Of a DNA stretch of 64,000 nucleotides, positions 1 through 7,888 are shown in pieces. Positions within the stretch are counted from its first letter, which is position 1. Every line of letters starts with the position of its first letter. Made by a program: the position numbers and the translations under genes. The notes under the pieces were generated by a model. The model searched no databases, had not been told where the DNA came from, and was given only the letters and a program-made list of their open reading frames with translations. Source of the stretch: Clostridia bacterium (GTDB lineage: Bacteria; Bacillota; Clostridia; Oscillospirales; Acutalibacteraceae); the NCBI GenBank assembly GCA_017513195.1, contig JAFXGM010000031.1, positions 1-64,000 of the forward strand, read 5' to 3'.

Positions 1-524
1 AGGTTGCAAACAAGCCACTTTCAGAGCTTGTTGAAGATTTTAGTCAAAAGGATTTAGCACTTAAAAACACCTGTATTGAAAAAGATTCAAAAAATCGTTT
101 TCCGCTTGCCGCCAAGGGCAAAAAAACACTGCCTTTTTGGGTGTGGAAAAAGAAAAACCCATATATAGCGGCGGGAGGAATGGTAAGCAATATTGAAGAT
201 GTGCTTAAATATATTGCTTTACAGATAGAAAGCGATAAACCCTACATTACTTCTGCACACGCTGTCTGTGAGGAATCTGCAATAAAAAAAGATAATCATC
301 TTATGTGCATTGGTTGGCACACTTATAAGCACTCAAACCAGCTTTGGCACGTAGGTGGTGTAGGAACGTTTAGAAGTTCTGTAATTGTAAACAAAAGGCA
401 GAAACTCGGTGTAGCCGTTTTAGGCAACGCTAAAGGTCGCGCCTCTGCTAACGCGCACTATATAGCAAAAATGCTTTATAGCGAACTAAAAAACAAAAGA
501 ATAAAGCTTAAAGAAAATTTTTAA
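1..524 (+). CDS. Serine hydrolase (beta-lactamase/PBP-like, S12 family), C-terminal part
   Basis: The reading frame is already open at the first full codon (position 3), so the gene starts upstream of the window; 173 residues are visible. The segment WHVGGVGTF near the C-terminus matches the HxG/KTG third active-site element of class C-like beta-lactamase and esterase enzymes. It is followed by the VxVLGNA strand typical of the end of that fold. The SxxK and YxN elements would lie outside the window. Enzymes of this family act on peptidoglycan-type peptides, D-amino acid peptides or esters, and the substrate cannot be told from this fragment. The next gene starts 12 bp downstream on the same strand, so the two are probably co-transcribed. 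Confidence 0.72.
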   Translation, partial: VANKPLSELVEDFSQKDLALKNTCIEKDSKNRFPLAAKGKKTLPFWVWKKKNPYIAAGGMVSNIEDVLKYIALQIESDKPYITSAHAVCEESAIKKDNHLMCIGWHTYKHSNQLWHVGGVGTFRSSVIVNKRQKLGVAVLGNAKGRASANAHYIAKMLYSELKNKRIKLKENF

Positions 525-536
525 GGAGAACCGATT

Positions 537-1700
537 TTGATAAAAAAGACTGTAAAGGAATCCGATTTTCTAAAATGCCCTCACCGCAAAAAATGCGGTG
601 GATGTCAGCTTCAAAATATGCCGTATGACCGACAGTTAAGCTTTAAACAGGTTAAAGCTATAAAGCTGCTGGGTCGTTATCACCACGTTTGTGAGATAAT
701 CGGTATGGAAAAACCGTATCATTATCGCAATAAGGTACAAGCGGCATTTGGCGAACGGCGAGGACAGATAATATCAGGTGTGTATCAATCTTCTACGCAC
801 AACATTGTTCCGGTTGACAGCTGTTTAATAGAGGATATCAAGGCTGACGAGATTATAGTTACCATAAGAAAATTGCTAAAAAGCTTTAAATTGCGCGCGT
901 TTGACGATGTTTCTATGAAAGGCTTTTTGCGTCACGTTCTTATAAAGCGCGGCTTTTCAAGTGGAGAGATTATGGTGGTGCTTGTAACCGCCGTTATGGA
1001 TTTTCCAAAGCAGTCACAGTTTTTAAATGCACTGTTGTCGCGTCATCCCGAAATTACCACCATTGTTCAAAACGTTAATAATAAACGCACAAGCCTTGTT
1101 CTTGGCGAGCAAAGTCGCGTGCTTTATGGCAGCGGCTATATTGAAGAAAATCTTTGTGATTTTAGATTTAGAATTTCACCCAAAGCCTTTTATCAGATAA
1201 ACCCAACACAGACCGAAGTGTTATATAAAAAGGCGATTGAATATGCCGAGCTTGGTGGTAATGAGACCGTACTTGATGCATATTGCGGCACAGGAACAAT
1301 AGGAATTTTTGCTTCTAAAAACGCAAAGCGTGTAATCGGTGTCGAGCTTAATCCCGACGCAATTCGAGATGCTAAAACAAATGCAGAGCTAAACGACGTA
1401 AAAAACATAGATTTTGTTTGTGCCGATGCGGGTGAATTTATGGTGGAAGCGGCAAACGGTGGTGCTAAGTATGACGTTGTAATCATGGACCCACCGCGCG
1501 CAGGAGCAAGCCTTCAATTTTTGCGCTCGCTTGTAACGCTGTCGCCCGAAAAAATAGTGTATATATCTTGTAACCCTGAAACACAAGCACGAGATTTATC
1601 GTTTTTAACTCGCAAGGGCTATAAGGTGCGACGAATTCAACCCGTAGATATGTTCCCGCATACCGAGCACGTTGAAACGGTAGTAAAACTTTCTAAATAA
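537..1700 (+). CDS. rlmD: 23S rRNA (uracil-5-)-methyltransferase, RumA/RlmCD family
   Basis: This S-adenosylmethionine-dependent enzyme methylates C5 of a uridine, by family 23S rRNA U1939 and/or U747. The N-terminus carries the iron-sulfur ligands Cys14, Cys20, Cys23 (CGGCQ) and Cys96. SAM motif I is DAYCGTGTIG, followed by MDPPRAG and the catalytic YISCNPE with Cys345. At 387 residues it is shorter than the usual 430-460, because the N-terminal TRAM RNA-binding domain is absent. The start is TTG at 537, preceded by AAGGAGAA; no ATG fits better. TrmA, the tRNA U54 enzyme, is the alternative, but the cluster cysteines favour the rRNA family. Which uridine is modified cannot be read from sequence. 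Confidence 0.9.
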   Translation: MIKKTVKESDFLKCPHRKKCGGCQLQNMPYDRQLSFKQVKAIKLLGRYHHVCEIIGMEKPYHYRNKVQAAFGERRGQIISGVYQSSTHNIVPVDSCLIEDIKADEIIVTIRKLLKSFKLRAFDDVSMKGFLRHVLIKRGFSSGEIMVVLVTAVMDFPKQSQFLNALLSRHPEITTIVQNVNNKRTSLVLGEQSRVLYGSGYIEENLCDFRFRISPKAFYQINPTQTEVLYKKAIEYAELGGNETVLDAYCGTGTIGIFASKNAKRVIGVELNPDAIRDAKTNAELNDVKNIDFVCADAGEFMVEAANGGAKYDVVIMDPPRAGASLQFLRSLVTLSPEKIVYISCNPETQARDLSFLTRKGYKVRRIQPVDMFPHTEHVETVVKLSK

Positions 1701-1711
1701 GAAGGGATTTT

Positions 1712-2701
1712 ATGGAAAATACAGTATATAATTTAAAACAACCCAAAAAAGCATTTTCTCGAATAGGCTTTGCCTTATCTGCGATTGTGGCTGTCGCCTT
1801 TGCGGCACAGTTTGCGTTGATTTATATTCCGGGATGGATTTGGGGGAATGATAATTGGCTTGATACAACCTCTTGGGGCTTTTGGATTAAAAGCCTTGTA
1901 CCTATGTATGTTTTTGCCTTTCCTGCGGGCTGGCTTGTTATGCGAAAAATGCCCACACATGCCCCTGAACGTCATAATCTTACGTTTGGAAAGGGAATTT
2001 TGCTATTCTTTATAGCGCAGTTTATAATGTATGCAGGAAATATCATAGGAAATCTATCGGCTATGATACTTTCAGGTGGTAAGGCACAAAACGCGATTGC
2101 CGAATATGCAATGGATACCAATCCGCTAAAAATATTGGTTATGGTTATATTAGCGCCACTGTTTGAGGAATTTGTTTTTAGAAAGCTTTTGATAGACCGA
2201 ACAAGGGCCTATGGTGAAAAAGCGGCAGTGTTTTTTTCGGCTATAACTTTTGGTCTTTTGCATCAAAACTTTTTCCAATTCTTTTATGCGTTTGGCGTAG
2301 GTTTTGCATTTGCGTATATATATGTCCGTACCGGAAAATTGCGCTACACGGTAATAATGCACGCAGTAGTAAACTTTATGGGCGCGGTAATAGCACCGTG
2401 GATAATTTCACAGCTTGATCTTAATGCATTAATGTCGGGTGCTATGACAGAGGCTGAAATGATGAAAGTGTATGCCGATATATTGCCGGGGCTAATGCTT
2501 TATTTACTGTACGCGTTTTTCCTATTAGGCTCTGCCGTAACGGGCCTTGTGTTGTTTATCGTGTTTTTCAAAAGATTTATGTGGAAATGGACCGAGTGGC
2601 AGCTTCCAAAAAACACGGCGTTTAAAACGATATATCTTAACGCAGGTGTAATATTGTTTGTGGTGATTTGCTTAATATTTATGGTAATATCGCTCTTTTG
2701 A
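1712..2701 (+). CDS. CPBP-family intramembrane glutamic protease (CAAX/Abi type)
   Basis: The 329-residue polytopic membrane protein has the three CPBP (Abi/Rce1) motifs: Glu152-Glu153-xxx-Arg157 (EEFVFR), His184 in FGLLHQ and His217-xxx-Asn221 (HAVVN). These residues form the intramembrane active site known in Rce1. Several hydrophobic segments surround them, and the C-terminus ends in a long membrane helix. The substrate is unknown; bacterial members have been linked to processing of small peptides, bacteriocin immunity or membrane stress. It lies 11 bp after the rRNA methyltransferase gene and is the last gene before a strong terminator, so it probably closes that operon. Confidence 0.85.
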   Translation: MENTVYNLKQPKKAFSRIGFALSAIVAVAFAAQFALIYIPGWIWGNDNWLDTTSWGFWIKSLVPMYVFAFPAGWLVMRKMPTHAPERHNLTFGKGILLFFIAQFIMYAGNIIGNLSAMILSGGKAQNAIAEYAMDTNPLKILVMVILAPLFEEFVFRKLLIDRTRAYGEKAAVFFSAITFGLLHQNFFQFFYAFGVGFAFAYIYVRTGKLRYTVIMHAVVNFMGAVIAPWIISQLDLNALMSGAMTEAEMMKVYADILPGLMLYLLYAFFLLGSAVTGLVLFIVFFKRFMWKWTEWQLPKNTAFKTIYLNAGVILFVVICLIFMVISLF

Positions 2702-2709
2702 TATAAAAA

Positions 2710-2740
2710 GGCAACGGAAACTCCGTTGCCTTTTTATTTA
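2710..2740 (+). terminator. Rho-independent terminator after the CPBP protease gene
   Basis: A 9-bp perfect stem (GGCAACGGA at 2710-2718 with TCCGTTGCC at 2722-2730) and a 3-nt loop are followed by TTTTTATTTA. Confidence 0.92.
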
Positions 2741-2793
2741 TAATTATATTTTTATGTCATTTTACATACCTATATTTTGTAGGGGGTAAAAAT

Positions 2794-4002
2794 ATGAAAT
2801 TTATTAAGACTGTTATATCATTAGTGCTTTGTTGTGCGATTTTATGTGCACCGATTGTGTCCGCGGCTACCGTATCGAGTGAGTGCGACATTTCTGATAT
2901 TGCCGTACCAATTGACAGCGCAGTGACCGATGCCGCAATAGGCACAAAGCTTGATATAAAGGCAAAGTCAGCCATTTTGATGGAGGTAAACACCGGCAAA
3001 ATTTTATATGAAATGAATGCCGACGAAAAACTGCCGCCTGCATCTATTACCAAAATTATGTCATTATTACTTGTTATGGAGGCAATAAGCTCGGGTAAAA
3101 TGTCGGTCGAGGACGTAATAACCGCCTCCGAACATGCCTGCAGTATGGGCGGCTCGCAAATTTGGCTAGAGCCTGGAGAAACTATGACGGTAGACGACCT
3201 TTTGAAAGCAGCCGTTATTGCCTCTGCCAATGATGCAACTGTTGCTTTGGGCGAGCAAATAGCAGGTAGCGAAGAGGGCTTTGTGGCTATGATGAACGCG
3301 CGCGCCAAAGAGCTTGGTATGAACAACACCAATTTTATAAACGCGACAGGTCTTGATGCCGAGGGGCATTTATCTACTGCGCACGACGTAGCAATAATGT
3401 CTAAAGAGCTAATAAAACACGACCTTATCAAAAAATATTCTACCGTTTGGATGGATTCGCTGCGTGACGGCGAGAGTGAGCTTGTAAACACCAATAAATT
3501 AGTCCGTTTTTACGAGGGTACCACAGGTCTTAAAACGGGTACAACGTCGGGCGCCGGGTACTGTCTTTCTGCAACGGCAGAGCGAAACGGCCTAGAGCTT
3601 GTTGCGGTAGTAATGTCGGGCGATACCTCTAACGACCGTTTTAACGGTGCTAAAAAAATGCTGGATTACGGCTTTGCGAATTATGAATATGCGTCTATAG
3701 CACCACAACTTGATAAAAATGAAATTAAGATTGAAAAAGGTGTAGAAAAAACGGTGAAGATAAAAGCACCAAATAATTTTGGTGCACTTCTTAAAAAAAG
3801 CGAAGCGGCAGCTATTACACAAAAGCTCAATTTAAAAGAAAATGTTACTGCTCCCATAAAAAAAGACCAATCGGTAGGCACAGTAGATTTTTATTTAAAT
3901 GACGAAATGATAGGTCAAGTCGACGTTGTTGCTGCCGATAGTGTTGATAAGATGAGCTTTTTGACCGCTTTTTTGTGGATTTTAGACGGATTACTGAAAT
4001 AA
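2794..4002 (+). CDS. D-alanyl-D-alanine carboxypeptidase (DacF/PBP5-like, peptidase S11)
   Basis: The enzyme trims the terminal D-Ala from peptidoglycan stem pentapeptides outside the cell. A signal peptide covers about residues 1-25 (hydrophobic run, then IVSAA). All three penicillin-binding active-site boxes are present: SxxK at Ser84-Ile-Thr-Lys87, SxN at Ser144-Ala-Asn146 and KTG at Lys247-249. A C-terminal beta domain follows. The chain ends in a short hydrophobic helix (FLTAFLWILDGLL) that could tether it weakly to the membrane, like the amphipathic anchor of PBP5. Length (402) is normal. The ATG is preceded by AGGGGGT at 2781-2787. It appears monocistronic: a terminator lies upstream and a promoter for pgi downstream. 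A sporulation-specific DacF role is possible but not shown. Confidence 0.93.
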   Translation: MKFIKTVISLVLCCAILCAPIVSAATVSSECDISDIAVPIDSAVTDAAIGTKLDIKAKSAILMEVNTGKILYEMNADEKLPPASITKIMSLLLVMEAISSGKMSVEDVITASEHACSMGGSQIWLEPGETMTVDDLLKAAVIASANDATVALGEQIAGSEEGFVAMMNARAKELGMNNTNFINATGLDAEGHLSTAHDVAIMSKELIKHDLIKKYSTVWMDSLRDGESELVNTNKLVRFYEGTTGLKTGTTSGAGYCLSATAERNGLELVAVVMSGDTSNDRFNGAKKMLDYGFANYEYASIAPQLDKNEIKIEKGVEKTVKIKAPNNFGALLKKSEAAAITQKLNLKENVTAPIKKDQSVGTVDFYLNDEMIGQVDVVAADSVDKMSFLTAFLWILDGLLK

Positions 4003-4037
4003 AATTTAATTTTTTTGTGAAAATTTGTGTAATATGC

Positions 4038-4066
4038 TTGCAAAACTACATAAAATAATGTAAAAT
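4038..4066 (+). promoter_or_regulatory. Sigma-A promoter of pgi
   Basis: TTGCAA (4038-4043), a 17-bp spacer and TAAAAT (4061-4066). The resulting 5' leader contains an 8-bp hairpin, ACAATAGG (4076-4083) with CCTATTGT (4093-4100), which lacks a T-run and so looks like an mRNA-end structure rather than a terminator. Confidence 0.7.
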
Positions 4067-4125
4067 AGATTAAACACAATAGGAATAATATCCCTATTGT
4101 AATAAAACTAATAGAGGTTGTTTAA

Positions 4126-5466
4126 ATGTCACTAACTTTCAGTAGCGCATACGCTAAAGACTTCATCCGCGAAAATGACATAAAGGGCCTTTTAGGTCAG
4201 GTGGTTGACGCTCATAAAACAGTTAATGAAAAAAGCGGTCTTGGCAACGACTTTTTAGGTTGGGTAGAGCTTCCTTTTAACTATGACAAAGAGGAATTTG
4301 CTCGTATAAAAGCGGCGGCTAAAAAGATTCAGTCTGATACCGACGTTCTTATAGTTATAGGTATAGGCGGTTCATATCTTGGCGCTCGCGCAGCTATCGA
4401 ATTTTTAAAAGGACCTTATTATAACACCATAAGACAGGGTGTCCCCGAGGTTTATTTCTCAGGCAACAGTATTAGCGGTTCCAACCTTGCTGATTTGCTT
4501 AAAATTTGTGAGGGCAAGCGTGTATCGGTAAACATTATTTCAAAATCAGGTACTACTACCGAGCCTGCAGTTGCTTTTCGCGTGTTCCGTAAGCTTCTTG
4601 AAGAGCGCTACGGCGAAGAGGAAGCCGCGAAACGTATTTACTGCACAACCGATAAGGCACGAGGCACATTAAAAGCTTTGGCCGACGAAAAGGGCTATGA
4701 GTGTTTTGTAGTACCCGATGACGTTGGCGGCAGATTTTCAGTGCTTACTGCTGTTGGTCTTTTACCAATTGCGGCAGCAGGTTGCGACATCGACGCTCTT
4801 ATGGCAGGTGCACAGGCAGCGGCTAAAGATTATAACGTAGAAGATATCAACAACAACTACTGTTATCAATATGCGGCGCTTCGTAATGCTTTTTACCGCA
4901 AGGGTAAATCAGTCGAATTGCTCGTTTCTTACGAGCCACGCTTTACAATGATGGCGGAATGGTTTAAGCAGCTTTTCGGCGAGAGCGAAGGCAAAGACAA
5001 TAAGGGCCTTTTCCCTGCATCAGTTACCTTCTCTACCGACCTTCATTCAATGGGTCAGTTTGTACAAGACGGCGCACGCCTTATGTTTGAAACGGTTGTA
5101 ACAATCGGTGATAACGGCAGCGACGTTGTAATAGAACGTGAAGACAATGACGGCGATGGACTAAACTTCCTCGCTGGCAAGACAATGTCTTACGTTAACG
5201 AAAAGGCTTTCCAGGGTACCGTACTTGCCCACACCGATGGTGGAGTACCTAACCTTGTAATATCGGTAGATAAAGCTGACGAAGAAAACCTTGGTCGACT
5301 TATCTACTTCTTTGAAAAGGCTTGTGCTATATCGGGTTATATGCTTGGTGTAAATCCATTTGACCAACCCGGTGTTGAAAGCTATAAAAAGAATATGTTC
5401 GCGCTTCTCGGTAAACCGGGATACGAAGATATGAAGGCAGAATTGGAAGCAAGACTTTCAAAATAA
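4126..5466 (+). CDS. pgi: Glucose-6-phosphate isomerase
   Basis: This enzyme interconverts glucose 6-phosphate and fructose 6-phosphate in the cytoplasm, the second step of glycolysis. The short bacterial form (446 residues) is typical of Bacillota. The sugar-phosphate-binding SIS folds are visible as [12 protein letters not shown] and [14 protein letters not shown]. Conserved GESEGKD and the C-terminal [10 protein letters not shown] signature are also present. The ATG follows AGAGGTTG after its own promoter. A small P-loop gene follows 50 bp later with a short hairpin between the two (5479-5494), suggesting read-through and optional processing. Confidence 0.97.
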   Translation: MSLTFSSAYAKDFIRENDIKGLLGQVVDAHKTVNEKSGLGNDFLGWVELPFNYDKEEFARIKAAAKKIQSDTDVLIVIGIGGSYLGARAAIEFLKGPYYNTIRQGVPEVYFSGNSISGSNLADLLKICEGKRVSVNIISKSGTTTEPAVAFRVFRKLLEERYGEEEAAKRIYCTTDKARGTLKALADEKGYECFVVPDDVGGRFSVLTAVGLLPIAAAGCDIDALMAGAQAAAKDYNVEDINNNYCYQYAALRNAFYRKGKSVELLVSYEPRFTMMAEWFKQLFGESEGKDNKGLFPASVTFSTDLHSMGQFVQDGARLMFETVVTIGDNGSDVVIEREDNDGDGLNFLAGKTMSYVNEKAFQGTVLAHTDGGVPNLVISVDKADEENLGRLIYFFEKACAISGYMLGVNPFDQPGVESYKKNMFALLGKPGYEDMKAELEARLSK

Positions 5467-5478
5467 AAAGGTAAAATA

Positions 5479-5494
5479 ACCGTGTGCGCACGGT
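5479..5494 (+). other. Small hairpin between pgi and the next gene
   Basis: ACCGTG (5479-5484) pairs with CACGGT (5489-5494) around a TGCG loop. There is no T-run after it, so it is unlikely to terminate; it may protect the 3' end of pgi mRNA. Confidence 0.4.
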
Positions 5495-5516
5495 AAATAT
5501 AAAGGAGTTGTTTATT

Positions 5517-5924
5517 ATGATTAAACTTATTATCGGAAAAAAAGGTGCAGGCAAAACCAAGCGTTTAGTAGAACTTGTAAATTCAGCTGCTGAAACCAGT
5601 CTTGGCAACGTTGTTTGTATAGAAAAGGGTGGCACACTTACATTTTCCGTTAGCCATAAAGCACGTCTTATTTATGCTGATGATTTTTCAATCTGCGGTT
5701 ATGATGAGTACTATGGTCTTCTTGCAGACGTAAAGGCTGGCAACAATGACATAACACACATCTTTGGCGACGCTACTCTCCGCATTGGCTCACGTGATTA
5801 CGGCGAGCTCGCAGCATTCCTTGGCCGTCTCGCGAAGATTGACGACGTTGAATTTGTATTCACCATTTCTTGCGACGAAGCAGAGCTTCCTGCAGAAGTT
5901 TTCGAAGTTGCAGAAAAAATCTAA
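5517..5924 (+). CDS. Small P-loop protein of unknown function
   Basis: I do not recognise a named family. The 135-residue protein begins with MIKLIIGKKGAGKTKRL, a clear Walker A loop (GKKGAGKT) directly at the N-terminus, as in compact nucleotide-binding proteins. A hydrophobic strand ending in Asp-Glu near residue 120 (FVFTISCDEAE) could serve as a Walker B-like element. The start is placed at ATG 5517, because AAAGGAG at 5501-5507 has correct spacing; an in-frame start at 5484 would fall inside the hairpin and has no ribosome-binding site. It follows pgi and ends before a bidirectional terminator, so it is probably co-expressed with glycolysis. A nucleotide-dependent regulatory role is only a guess. 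Confidence 0.75.
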   Translation: MIKLIIGKKGAGKTKRLVELVNSAAETSLGNVVCIEKGGTLTFSVSHKARLIYADDFSICGYDEYYGLLADVKAGNNDITHIFGDATLRIGSRDYGELAAFLGRLAKIDDVEFVFTISCDEAELPAEVFEVAEKI

Positions 5925-5939
5925 TTTTACTTAAAACAC

Positions 5940-5975
5940 AAAACTCCAAGGTCATTTGCCTTGGAGTTTTCTTTT
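5940..5975. terminator. Bidirectional terminator between convergent genes
   Basis: AAAACTCCAAGG (5940-5951) pairs with CCTTGGAGTTTT (5959-5970). There are T-runs on both strands. The minus-strand symporter stop codon lies in the loop. Confidence 0.9.
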
Positions 5976-7316
5976 ATATGTATGTGTTATATCGGCAATT
6001 TCGTTTGTTAAAAACAGTAGCGCGGTAATATTTGGTATTGCCATTAGCCCGTTAAATATTTCGGCAATTAGCCATACGGCATCTGCACGAAAAACTGCAG
6101 CGGGTAACATAGCCGCGATAAAAAGGATTAAAAATATTGTTTTTGCGCGGTTCCCAAACAAAAAAGATATAAATTTTGTGCCATAAAGTCCCCAACCAAT
6201 TACCGAAGAAAATGCAAAAAAGCAAACCACAGGACAAAAAACAAATATAACATTTTTACCGTAAACGTTTGTTAGCGCGTTAAGCGTCAAAGTGGATGCG
6301 GTATCAACACCATAGGTAATATTGCCCGCGCAAAGCAGCGTTAATGCCGTTAGCGTACAAACCACGACCGTGTCAATAAATACTTCCATAACGCCCATAA
6401 GGCCAAGACCAACTTCGTCACCGTCGCTGCAAGCGTATACCGTCGGCGCTGTGCCAAGCCCCGCTTCGTTAGAAAAAACACCGCGCGATATACCAAACCG
6501 CACGCCAATAAACGCCGAGCCAATAACGCCACCCGTAATACCTTTTGGATTAAAAGCACCAATAAATATTTGCGATAGAGCGGTTGGAATTTTGTTGCAG
6601 TTTGAAACGATGGCACCCAACGTCATACCAATATAAAGTATTGTCATAATTGGAAACAGCTTTTCACAAAAGCGACCTATACTACCGTCGTTTTTTAAAA
6701 CAAGGGCGCAACAAACAGCACTTATAATACCCACAAACAACTTTATTCTTGTGTCGCCTTGTGGCGAAAGGTCAAAAAGCGTCTTTGCAAACGCACTAAC
6801 ACTTGCAGACATGGTGTTTATTTGCGTCATATTACCTACGCCAAACGCCGCCGCCACGCCACACGCACAAAAGACGTATGATAACGGAGAAAAAAATTTT
6901 GGCAAAGCGTTTTTTATGTAGTACATTACACCGCCCGAGTAACTGCTGTCGGGGTTTGTATCGCGGTATCGGACGGCTAACGCAATCTCGGCAAACTTTA
7001 TAATCATGCAAAATGCGGCGGACACCCACATCCAAAACACAGCACCCGGCCCGCCCAGTGCCACGGCGCCTGCCACACCTACGATGTTGCCCGTACCCAT
7101 TGTTGCCGATAGCGCTGTGCTTGCCGACTGAAAGGGAGTCAGCTTTTTGCCGTTTTTGGTTTGTGATGTCTTAAAAAACGATTTGAAGGCGGCGCCGAAA
7201 AATCTTATTTGAAAAAAGTTTGTACGCAGTGTAAGGATTACTCCCGTAAAAAATATTAGCAAAAGCGTTGGAGTGCCCCATACAAAAGAGTTGATTGCAG
7301 TTAAAAAATCTGTCAC
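5952..7316 (-). CDS. Sodium:alanine symporter (AGCS family amino-acid carrier)
   Basis: The 454-residue inner-membrane carrier takes up alanine or glycine with sodium. Family hallmarks are the N-terminal FVWGTPTLLLIFFTGVILTLRTNFFQIRF-type segment, GTGNIVGVAGAVALGGPGAVFWMW in helix 2-3, and RFGISRGVFSNEAGLGTAP, whose NEAG motif contacts substrate in AGCS structures. About ten hydrophobic segments are evident. The start is GTG at 7316, with GGTGA a few bases upstream; it is weak but no ATG fits. It stands alone on the minus strand, convergent with the pgi operon and divergent from tRNA-Arg. In an anaerobe it may recycle wall-derived or dietary alanine. Confidence 0.93.
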   Translation of the reverse strand: MTDFLTAINSFVWGTPTLLLIFFTGVILTLRTNFFQIRFFGAAFKSFFKTSQTKNGKKLTPFQSASTALSATMGTGNIVGVAGAVALGGPGAVFWMWVSAAFCMIIKFAEIALAVRYRDTNPDSSYSGGVMYYIKNALPKFFSPLSYVFCACGVAAAFGVGNMTQINTMSASVSAFAKTLFDLSPQGDTRIKLFVGIISAVCCALVLKNDGSIGRFCEKLFPIMTILYIGMTLGAIVSNCNKIPTALSQIFIGAFNPKGITGGVIGSAFIGVRFGISRGVFSNEAGLGTAPTVYACSDGDEVGLGLMGVMEVFIDTVVVCTLTALTLLCAGNITYGVDTASTLTLNALTNVYGKNVIFVFCPVVCFFAFSSVIGWGLYGTKFISFLFGNRAKTIFLILFIAAMLPAAVFRADAVWLIAEIFNGLMAIPNITALLFLTNEIADITHTYKRKLQGK

Positions 7317-7364
7317 TGTTTTTCACCGACAAAATAAAAAATTTAAAATTTTTAAAATTAACTA

Positions 7365-7393
7365 TTGATTTTATGAAACATTTGTGCTATTAT
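7365..7393 (+). promoter_or_regulatory. Promoter of tRNA-Arg
   Basis: TTGATT (7365-7370), a 17-bp spacer and TATTAT (7388-7393), placed about 40 bp before the mature tRNA end. No other gene lies between. Confidence 0.7.
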
Positions 7394-7436
7394 ACTATGG
7401 CGGTTTGGAAAAGCCGTATACATTTTAATATGTTTT

Positions 7437-7513
7437 GCGCCGGTAGCTCAGTTGGATAGAGCGTCTGGCTACGGACCAGAAGGTCATGGGTTCGAATCCT
7501 CTTCGGCGCGCCA
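7437..7513 (+). tRNA. tRNA-Arg (anticodon ACG)
   Basis: The 77-nt gene folds as a normal cloverleaf. The acceptor stem is GCGCCGG with TCGGCGC. The anticodon stem TCTGG/CCAGA encloses loop CTACGGA, which gives anticodon ACG (read as ICG after deamination, decoding CGN codons). The T-loop is TTCGAAT, and the CCA end is encoded at 7511-7513. The T-stem ATGGG/CCTCT contains one T-C mismatch, an oddity compared with the fully paired form I would expect. A terminator follows directly. Confidence 0.97.
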
Positions 7514-7550
7514 AAATAAAGTTCACTCTTTAGAGTGGACTTTATTTTTT
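7513..7550 (+). terminator. Terminator of tRNA-Arg
   Basis: AAAATAAAGTTCACTCT and AGAGTGGACTTTATTTT form a 17-bp stem (one G-T pair) around 7530-7532, followed by T residues. Its right arm is also the start of the first tandem repeat copy. Confidence 0.88.
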
Positions 7551-7888
7551 GTGTGTTTAAAGAAGAGGATTCGAAAAGGACGGTTTGCCGTAAGGCAAAT
7601 TGCAACCTTTCGGGGAACGGTTGCAAAGTCCGTGGGCGTGTCGGGGGCGTTGCCGCCGAGCGAATCCGTCCACGCAAAGTAAGAACTACCGTTCGTAGTA
7701 TAGTGGACTTTATTTTTTGTGTGTTTAAAGAAGAGGATTCGAAAAGCACGGTTCGACGATAGTCGAATTGCAACCTTTCGGTGAACGGTTGCAAAGTGCG
7801 GGGGCGTGTCGGGGGCGTTGCCACCGAGCGAATCCGTCCGCGCAACACAAAAACTACAGTTCGTAGCAGGAGTGGACTTTATTTTTTT
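7534..7888 (+). repeat. Tandem ~168-bp structured repeat downstream of tRNA-Arg
   Basis: Two full copies (7534-7701 and 7702-7870) and a short third start (7871-7888) fill the space between tRNA-Arg and the M50 protease gene. Each begins AGTGGACTTTATTTTTT, then carries GAAGAGGATTCGAA (inverse complement of the tRNA T-arm). A multi-hairpin core follows: an outer 4-bp stem, an inner 6-bp hairpin with tetraloop, a TTGCAACC/GGTTGCAA hairpin, a GC-rich hairpin (TCGG..CCGA) and a CTAC/GTAG hairpin. Copies differ mostly by paired changes: GGAC/GTCC becomes GCAC/GTGC, and TTTGCC/GGCAAA becomes TTCGAC/GTCGAA. No protein-coding capacity is credible. Function unknown; it could be a structured RNA or a hairpin-based mobile repeat. 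Confidence 0.85.

Noticed and set aside
2757-3494. 245-codon minus-strand ORF opposite the D,D-carboxypeptidase gene
   Set aside because: It is antisense to a gene with full active-site motifs, has no ribosome-binding site and gives low-complexity Ser-rich sequence.
7390-7848. Minus-strand ORF of 152 codons across tRNA-Arg and the tandem repeat
   Set aside because: Its C-terminal part (RIRTHDLLVRSQTLYPTEL) is the well-known false peptide read from the antisense of a tRNA, and the rest is the repeat. The protein-like repetition comes from the DNA tandem copies.
7534-7888. CRISPR array
   Set aside because: Repeats are about 168 bp and adjacent, without short repeats and unique spacers, and no cas genes are nearby.
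7534-7888. Insertion sequence remnant
   Set aside because: No transposase trace or matched terminal inverted repeats delimiting each unit were found.
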